Shown: positions 33,132 through 38,092 of the stretch, one piece after another | Numbering within the stretch: the first letter of the stretch is position 1 | Layout of the letters: every line of letters begins with the position of its first letter | NCBI GenBank assembly: GCA_903898755.1 | Contig: CAIUGT010000050.1 | Span: 1-38,092 of the forward strand | Direction of reading: 5' to 3' | From: an uncultured bacterium | Lineage (GTDB): Bacteria > Planctomycetota > Phycisphaerae > Phycisphaerales > SM1A02 | Length of the DNA stretch: 38,092 nucleotides | Made by a program: the position numbers and the translations under genes | The notes under the pieces: model-generated | Told to the model about the DNA's origin: nothing | What the model saw: only the letters and a program-made list of their open reading frames with translations | Databases searched by the model: none

Positions 33132-34525
33132 TAGGCGGGTCCTTGCTTCGACTTGATTCCCTTTCCAACACTTACTTTCGCGCCGATAGGTTTGTTGGAT
33201 TGCTTGCCACGCAGACGACCCTTGTTCACCGCGGCATTTTCGCGCGCGGTCTTGGCCACCTTTAAGCGGCCACGCAAAGCCAAAATCATTTTCGTACTGC
33301 GCTTAATTGGACGATTCACGCCCGTCGCCTCTGGCTTTTGTATAGGGGTGATGCCGCGCTTCTTGGGAGCCAAACGCGCGGCCTCTGGATCGGGCGTTAA
33401 ATCCGGTGAAATGTCCAAGGCTTCCGCCACGCGACCCCAGCGCGCTCGGTCGCGCACTTCAACAAATACAAATGATTCACCAAATTCACTGGCGTGTCCG
33501 GCTCTGCCAATGCGATGGATCACATCGTCGTCCATGGGCGGCAAATCGTAATTCACCACGCAACGAATCGCCGGCACGTGCAACCCACGCGCCGCGACAT
33601 CGGTGGCAACCAACACACGGTTCAGGCCGGTGCGCAATCCATCAAGCGCGGCTTCGCGCTGCTTTTGCGAACGATCGCCATGCAACAAACCGGTTGGAAT
33701 ATTGTTTCTGTTCAACGCCGTGGCAACCCAGCCCGCGCGGCGGCGGGTGCGCGTGAACACCAACACGCCTTTGCGCGTTGGCTCCTTCAACAAATGTAAA
33801 AGCAGCGGCGTCTTACCCGCATCGCGGCAGTCATACGCGGTTGGAATTGTGCGCGCCGCGGTGGAACTTCCGCCGTAGCGGAACGGTTCACGCACCACTT
33901 CATCAGCCAGGTCTTCAACGGCGCGCCTCAAAGTTGCCGTATATAAAAGTGTTTGACGTTCAGCGGGCATGCGCTCCATCAATGCGCGCACTTGCGGAGC
34001 AAAGCCCATGTCAAGCATGCGATCGGCTTCATCAATGACAGCCATTTTTATCCACGCCAGCGAACACGCGTCTATTTCTAAAAGTTCTCGCACGCGCCCT
34101 GGAGTTCCAACCAACACATCCACGCCCGCGCGCAGCGCCGCAACCTGCGTGGAAATAGCGCTTTTGCCCCACACCACGGCGGAGCGCAACACGGTTCCGC
34201 CCAGAAGTTGCTCAACCTCTTTGCCAATTTGCTGCGCTAGTTCACGCGTGGGCGCCAACACAAGCGCGCGCAATCGGGCACGCGAATCCGAGAATCGTTT
34301 TCCATGTTCATCTGGTCTGTCAGCGCGCAAGCGTGTTGCGATTGGCAACAAGTACGCCAGAGTTTTTCCAGTGCCAGTTGGAGCCACGGCCACAATGTCG
34401 CGGCCCGTGATCGCGGCGGCCAATGTTCCCGCCTGCACCTCGGTTGGCTTGGTGATATTGCTGCGCGTTAAGAATGGAATGAGCAGCGGGTCAACGCCGA
34501 GGGTCTTGAAGTCTTGCACAACCAC
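33131..34525 (-). CDS. DEAD-box RNA helicase (RhlE-like)
   Basis: The 464-residue product contains the full motif set: Q motif (PTEVQ), motif I APTGTGKT, PTRELAQQ, GTPGRVREL, DEADRMLDMGF (motif II), the TATLR motif III and, in the second domain, VLVATDVAARGLHVP and HRIGRAGHA. A basic tail of about 90 residues (Lys/Arg/Gly-rich) is the usual RNA-binding extension. It acts in rRNA or mRNA remodelling. The start is GTG at 34523-34525. It is followed without a gap by the 205-residue membrane protein. Confidence 0.93.
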   Translation of the reverse strand: MVVQDFKTLGVDPLLIPFLTRSNITKPTEVQAGTLAAAITGRDIVAVAPTGTGKTLAYLLPIATRLRADRPDEHGKRFSDSRARLRALVLAPTRELAQQIGKEVEQLLGGTVLRSAVVWGKSAISTQVAALRAGVDVLVGTPGRVRELLEIDACSLAWIKMAVIDEADRMLDMGFAPQVRALMERMPAERQTLLYTATLRRAVEDLADEVVREPFRYGGSSTAARTIPTAYDCRDAGKTPLLLHLLKEPTRKGVLVFTRTRRRAGWVATALNRNNIPTGLLHGDRSQKQREAALDGLRTGLNRVLVATDVAARGLHVPAIRCVVNYDLPPMDDDVIHRIGRAGHASEFGESFVFVEVRDRARWGRVAEALDISPDLTPDPEAARLAPKKRGITPIQKPEATGVNRPIKRSTKMILALRGRLKVAKTARENAAVNKGRLRGKQSNKPIGAKVSVGKGIKSKQGPA

Positions 34526-34552
34526 AGGCTAGCGACTGCGGGCATGCGGGGC

Positions 34553-35923
34553 TCACACAGGTTTCAGAATAGGCGCCGGTGCGGGTGTCGCGGCGGGCAA
34601 CAAACCCATGCGTTGATATTTTTCGCGATACTTCTCATCCAGACGCTTTTGACGATCGCCAAAATCAAGGCGGCGACCTTCCGAGAAAATCACAACGGGT
34701 TCGGTTGTCATTTCAAGCGGCTCGCCGGAAGCGATTTGCAGCGTGGCCAACTTTCCAGGAGCGATGGAACCCAGTCGATCGCCAACACCCGCGATTTGCG
34801 CGGCGCTACTGGTGACGCTTTGCAGCGCCATATCGCGCGACAAACCATATGCCACGGCGGTGGCGGCGTGATCAGGCAAATGACGCTCATTGCTGGGGTC
34901 GTTTCCGGTCGCGATGCAAAATGCAATGCCAGCGTCAGCCAACGTTTTGGCAAGCGTGTAAATCGCATCCACCGCATCGGCGCGCCGTCCAGGCAATCGA
35001 TGTGTGCCACCGATGACAACGGGCGCTTTCATTTCTTTCAGCAGGGGAATGCAACTTGCCGCCCCAGCGCCGCCCCAAATAATTGGTTTCAGATTTTTTC
35101 TTTTGGCCCAAAGCAACGCGCTTTCAATTTGCCCTGGCGAGTTGGCCACAAAATAAACCGGCTCCTCACCTTTCAGCACGCCGATCATATTTTCAAATCG
35201 CAAATCGCCTTCGGTCTTTGGGTCTTTCTCGCGCGCCAACATCCACGTTCTTGCGCGCTCGAAGAAAGTGTCAATCTCTTTTAGGTTTTTCGCGGCGTCC
35301 TTCTTCTGGTCCTCAACGCTTTTATCCATCCAAGGCGAAACAATTGGCTCGGTCATGGGCCAGTTCACAACCAAGCCCGCGCGCGGCGTGAATGTTTGGT
35401 CCTCGCTGGTCCAGCCATCAATTCGCATCACGCTGGCGTGGCCGGCAACAACACCACTTTGCGGAAACACAACCGTGTTCAACACGCCGCCAGAACGCGC
35501 GACTGGAATTAAATCACTGTCTGGGTTCACGGCCACACATGCGCGAATTTCAGGGTGAAACGCGCCAAATTCATTGCGGTCGTCGGTGGCGGAAACTTGT
35601 TGCACTTCAACAAGTCCAAGCTGGCTTCCCACATGAATAAATCCTGGCAGCACGGTGAATCCCGCGCAATCAAATTTTTCGCAACCCGCCGCAAGGGTTG
35701 GGGCGTCGCCGGCGCCAACGGCGGTGATCACGCCCTTGTCAAAAATCACGTAGCCGCGCTCAATGGTGGCTTGGCCAGGCACGGCCGTGTAAATGCGCGC
35801 GTTCACCAAGGCCACCGGTTTTTGTTGCGGCTTGGCTGGAATCTGGTCGCTCTGTGCGGACACGATCGCCGTCAGACTGAAAGCACCAACAAGTCCAAGA
35901 ATTATTTTTGTTGCGCTGATCAT
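34553..35923 (-). CDS. Amidohydrolase-family protein lacking the HxH metal motif
   Basis: The 456-residue secreted protein has a signal peptide (to about residue 22, IVSAQ) and the amidohydrolase fold: the ALVNARIYTAVPG start, GIAFCIATGNDPSNE and the C-terminal LGSIAPGKLATLQI return strand. At the PGxIDxHxH site it reads LPGFIHVGSQLGL, so the two metal-binding histidines are not both present. It may be inactive or use another site. The ATG overlaps the upstream amidohydrolase stop (ATGA) and is preceded by a full AGGAGGT six bases away. Confidence 0.85.
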   Translation of the reverse strand: MISATKIILGLVGAFSLTAIVSAQSDQIPAKPQQKPVALVNARIYTAVPGQATIERGYVIFDKGVITAVGAGDAPTLAAGCEKFDCAGFTVLPGFIHVGSQLGLVEVQQVSATDDRNEFGAFHPEIRACVAVNPDSDLIPVARSGGVLNTVVFPQSGVVAGHASVMRIDGWTSEDQTFTPRAGLVVNWPMTEPIVSPWMDKSVEDQKKDAAKNLKEIDTFFERARTWMLAREKDPKTEGDLRFENMIGVLKGEEPVYFVANSPGQIESALLWAKRKNLKPIIWGGAGAASCIPLLKEMKAPVVIGGTHRLPGRRADAVDAIYTLAKTLADAGIAFCIATGNDPSNERHLPDHAATAVAYGLSRDMALQSVTSSAAQIAGVGDRLGSIAPGKLATLQIASGEPLEMTTEPVVIFSEGRRLDFGDRQKRLDEKYREKYQRMGLLPAATPAPAPILKPV

Positions 35924-38092
35924 TTGCTGACCTCCTCTAAAAGAATTTTCCATCCTTCAATTGAACCGCCGCAACCACAATCGCCAGGACCCATGCTGTC
36001 GGGGTCGCGACCGCGTCGCACTTGATCAACCAACGCTTCGCGTCGAAGATCAAGCATGCGCGTCAACAATGTTGTTGGCGCCGCCGCGGGCTTGGCGTCC
36101 TTGGCGGGATCCACTTTTGGTGGCTCGGTGGTTTTTAAATTGCCGCTCTTCTCGCCTTCAGCAACCGCAAGTTCAAGCAAGTGCGAACGCAATTTCATGT
36201 CGCGCTCGCGTAAAATATGGTCATTTGCGCGGTTGAAATAGCAGGCGCCTTCAATCCAGGTGCTGTCTGCCAAGGAAAAACTACTCAGCGGGTCGCCCGA
36301 CCAAATCACAAAGTCGCCGTCTTTTCCAACTTCCAAACTGCCTACGCGGTTGTCAATGCGCAATTGCTTGGCTGGATTCAGCGTGACAAATTTCAGCGCC
36401 TCTACTGGAGTGCAGCCGCCGTACTTCACGGCCTTGGCCGCCTCCATATTCATGCGCCGCGCCATTTCATCGCTGTCGGAATTAAAACTCACCACAACTC
36501 CAACGTCGTGCATCATGGCGCCATTGAACGGCACCGCGTCCATGACTTCCATTTTGTACGCCCACCAATCACTAAAAGTGCTCGCGCCTGCGCCATGCTT
36601 GGCAATCAGGTCGGCGACTTTGTAACCCTCCAACACATGTTGAAATGTTCCAATTCGAAAATTAAATTCTTCCGCCAGTCGCAACAACATCAGAATTTCA
36701 TCTTGACGGTAACTGTGGCAATGGATCAAGCGCTTGCCCGCAAGAATTTCCGCCAACGTGTCCAGTTGCAAATCGCGCCGCGGCGGCATGGTGATGGCGC
36801 GTTGTTCATCCGTCAACGCCGCGTACTCGCTTTGCTTGACCGCATACTCGCGTGCTCCGCGGAAGCTGTCGCGTATCAACGCTTCAACACCCATGCGCGT
36901 GTTTGGATAGCGACCGCGCGGACGCGTGACATTTTCACCCAGCGCAAATTTAATTCCAGGAATCGCGTCATTGATGCGGAAATCATTGGCGCTTCCGCCC
37001 CATTTCAATTTCACAACGCTGTTCTGGCCACCAATTGGATTGGCGCTGCCATGCAATTGATTTGCGGCGGTCAAACCGCCCGCAAGTTCGCGGTACCAAC
37101 CCACGGCATCGGGATCAATGCAATCACCAATGCGGCATTCGGCCGTGTCGTTGTTGGTTCCTTCGTTCACGCCGCCTTCAATGCCAGTGTGGCTGTGGCA
37201 ATCAATTAGGCCGGGCGTGACATGTTTGTTGGTGGCGTCAATCACAACTGCGTCAGCGGGAATGTTGGCAAGGTTCGCACCCACGGCTTTCACTTTTCCA
37301 TTGACAACAAGCAGGTCGGCATTTTTCAAAGTGCCTGAGGGACCACTGGTCCAAATAGTGGCGTTTTTCACAAGTACAGTTTGAGCGATTGGCGCTTTTT
37401 CAAATCCATATTCACCAAGCGGCGTGACCGCGGGGATGAATGCCAGTGGGTCCTCTGTTTTCTTTTCTGGGCTCGCAGCCACCGTGGTTGATGGTTTCGC
37501 ATCTGCAACTTTTACATCAAGAGTTTTCGCATCAGCAACTTTTGTGTCAACGGGTTTCGCATCTCCAGTTTTCGAATCCGCAACTTTTGCAATTTCGCGC
37601 TTGGTCAATGTAAACACGATTGACTTTCCATCACGCGTTTGCGCCACGCCATCAACACGATCCCCAATGCGAAGAGCCGTGCAACGCAATACGCCCTCGC
37701 TTGCAAGCGCTTCGCCAGGCAAGGTAAAGCCCACACGGTCCAGGTCAAAATCAACGTGTTCTGCTGCGTATTTCTTTGGTTCAAACGGTTTTGCGACGGC
37801 GGCAACTGCGGCAGCATCCGCCACAGGAGCAGCCGGTTTTGCATCCGCAACTTTCGCATCCGCCACAGCCGCAACGGGTTTGGCATCGGCAACTTTTGCA
37901 TTGGCAACAGGAGCAGTTGGTTTTGTATCCGCAACCTTCGCATCCACCACAGCCGCAGCTGGTTTGGCATCGCCTGCCGCCGCAACACTTGGCGCCAAAG
38001 TTTCAAAGCTGATCACCTTGGTCTCAGGATCAAAATTTCCCGCCAACTCAATCGCTTCGCTTTTCAATGTGCACGGACCTTTGAAACCAAAA
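35920..38092 (-). CDS. Amidohydrolase with Lys/Ala/Pro repeat blocks (5' end outside window)
   Basis: The reading frame is open to the window edge, so the N-terminus is missing; a TTG at 38065-38067 is unlikely to be the true start. At least 720 residues are visible. N-terminal beta strands are interrupted by two low-complexity blocks (codons in 37789-37971 and 37471-37590). The catalytic domain follows: VTPGLIDCHSHTGIE with both metal His, RLIHCHSYRQDE, FQHVLEGYK and SFNSDSDE with the metal Asp, and GSLEVGKDGDFVIW at the end. It resembles imidazolonepropionase-like hydrolases. It is translationally coupled to the second, metal-site-less copy. Confidence 0.88.
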   Translation of the reverse strand, partial: FGFKGPCTLKSEAIELAGNFDPETKVISFETLAPSVAAAGDAKPAAAVVDAKVADTKPTAPVANAKVADAKPVAAVADAKVADAKPAAPVADAAAVAAVAKPFEPKKYAAEHVDFDLDRVGFTLPGEALASEGVLRCTALRIGDRVDGVAQTRDGKSIVFTLTKREIAKVADSKTGDAKPVDTKVADAKTLDVKVADAKPSTTVAASPEKKTEDPLAFIPAVTPLGEYGFEKAPIAQTVLVKNATIWTSGPSGTLKNADLLVVNGKVKAVGANLANIPADAVVIDATNKHVTPGLIDCHSHTGIEGGVNEGTNNDTAECRIGDCIDPDAVGWYRELAGGLTAANQLHGSANPIGGQNSVVKLKWGGSANDFRINDAIPGIKFALGENVTRPRGRYPNTRMGVEALIRDSFRGAREYAVKQSEYAALTDEQRAITMPPRRDLQLDTLAEILAGKRLIHCHSYRQDEILMLLRLAEEFNFRIGTFQHVLEGYKVADLIAKHGAGASTFSDWWAYKMEVMDAVPFNGAMMHDVGVVVSFNSDSDEMARRMNMEAAKAVKYGGCTPVEALKFVTLNPAKQLRIDNRVGSLEVGKDGDFVIWSGDPLSSFSLADSTWIEGACYFNRANDHILRERDMKLRSHLLELAVAEGEKSGNLKTTEPPKVDPAKDAKPAAAPTTLLTRMLDLRREALVDQVRRGRDPDSMGPGDCGCGGSIEGWKILLEEVSK
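37471..37590 (-). repeat. Second KVADxK repeat block in the amidohydrolase
   Basis: About 40 codons of imperfect KVADAK-x4 units (KVADSK, TKVADAK, VKVADAK) lie between the N-terminal strands and the catalytic domain. Confidence 0.75.
37789..37971 (-). repeat. 42-bp tandem repeats encoding DAKVADAKP-type units
   Basis: Three consecutive 14-residue units (DAKVADTKPTAPVA and close variants) plus partial flanking ones. They form a low-complexity, Lys-charged linker. The bases are also repetitive, consistent with slippage expansion. Confidence 0.85.

Noticed and set aside
36217-37209. 330-codon plus-strand open frame
   Set aside because: It is antisense to the amidohydrolase, whose minus-strand motifs are unmistakable; the product is rich in His/Asn/Ala without domains.
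1-38092. CRISPR array, insertion sequence or prophage
   Set aside because: No regularly spaced repeats, transposase, integrase or phage structural genes were seen on either strand.

Overview
The window looks like chromosomal DNA of a planctomycete of the class Phycisphaerae, probably a free-living aquatic one. Three things point there: a PEP-CTERM-like tail ending in Arg-rich residues (3345-3974), a secreted cytochrome ending in two dockerin-like calcium repeats (13250-15904), and long alanine/threonine-rich envelope proteins beside ordinary Gram-negative genes. This placement is inference from protein style; there is no rRNA gene in the window.

Layout. 1-5.8 kb: a truncated rmuC, an AT-rich Schlafen/DUF2075-type nuclease-helicase, a PEP-CTERM protein and a DUF1016 PD-(D/E)XK nuclease gene followed by a decayed second copy of part of itself. 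5.8-10.2 kb: cardiolipin synthase, then a light-energy module (green-type proton-pumping rhodopsin plus Blh retinal-forming dioxygenase, 19 bp apart) and a secreted fasciclin-domain protein. 10.4-16.7 kb: a methyltransferase-like gene divergent from a polysaccharide deacetylase/glycosyltransferase pair, the large secreted beta-propeller/cytochrome c protein, and a polyphosphate-glucokinase-like ROK kinase. 16.7-20.1 kb: a tight minus-strand run of 5-FCL, L,D-transpeptidase, queF and lgt. 20.2-25.8 kb: glmS, clpB and a BtuF-like protein. 25.9-31.7 kb: tRNA-Gln, a transporter, two divergent lipoproteins, dapB with a peptidase-like M16 protein, a tiny Lys-rich peptide gene and a 7Fe ferredoxin. 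31.7-38.1 kb: small membrane proteins, a DEAD-box helicase and two tandem amidohydrolase-family proteins, the second truncated by the window end.

How they work together. Rhodopsin needs retinal, which Blh makes from beta-carotene; the carotenoid genes must lie elsewhere. Lgt can lipidate the two lipoproteins encoded at 26985-27494 and 27546-28262. GlmS, DapB and the L,D-transpeptidase all feed or modify peptidoglycan, so much of the window is concerned with the cell envelope.

The least expected items are: (i) a compact transcription unit at 30605-30845 with a good promoter, a possible H-type pseudoknot leader, a 20-residue Lys/Ala peptide and a 15-bp terminator; (ii) a perfect palindrome inside the DUF1016 gene that is kept, with a compensating base-pair change, in the adjacent pseudogene fragment; and (iii) the rhodopsin-blh operon in this lineage.
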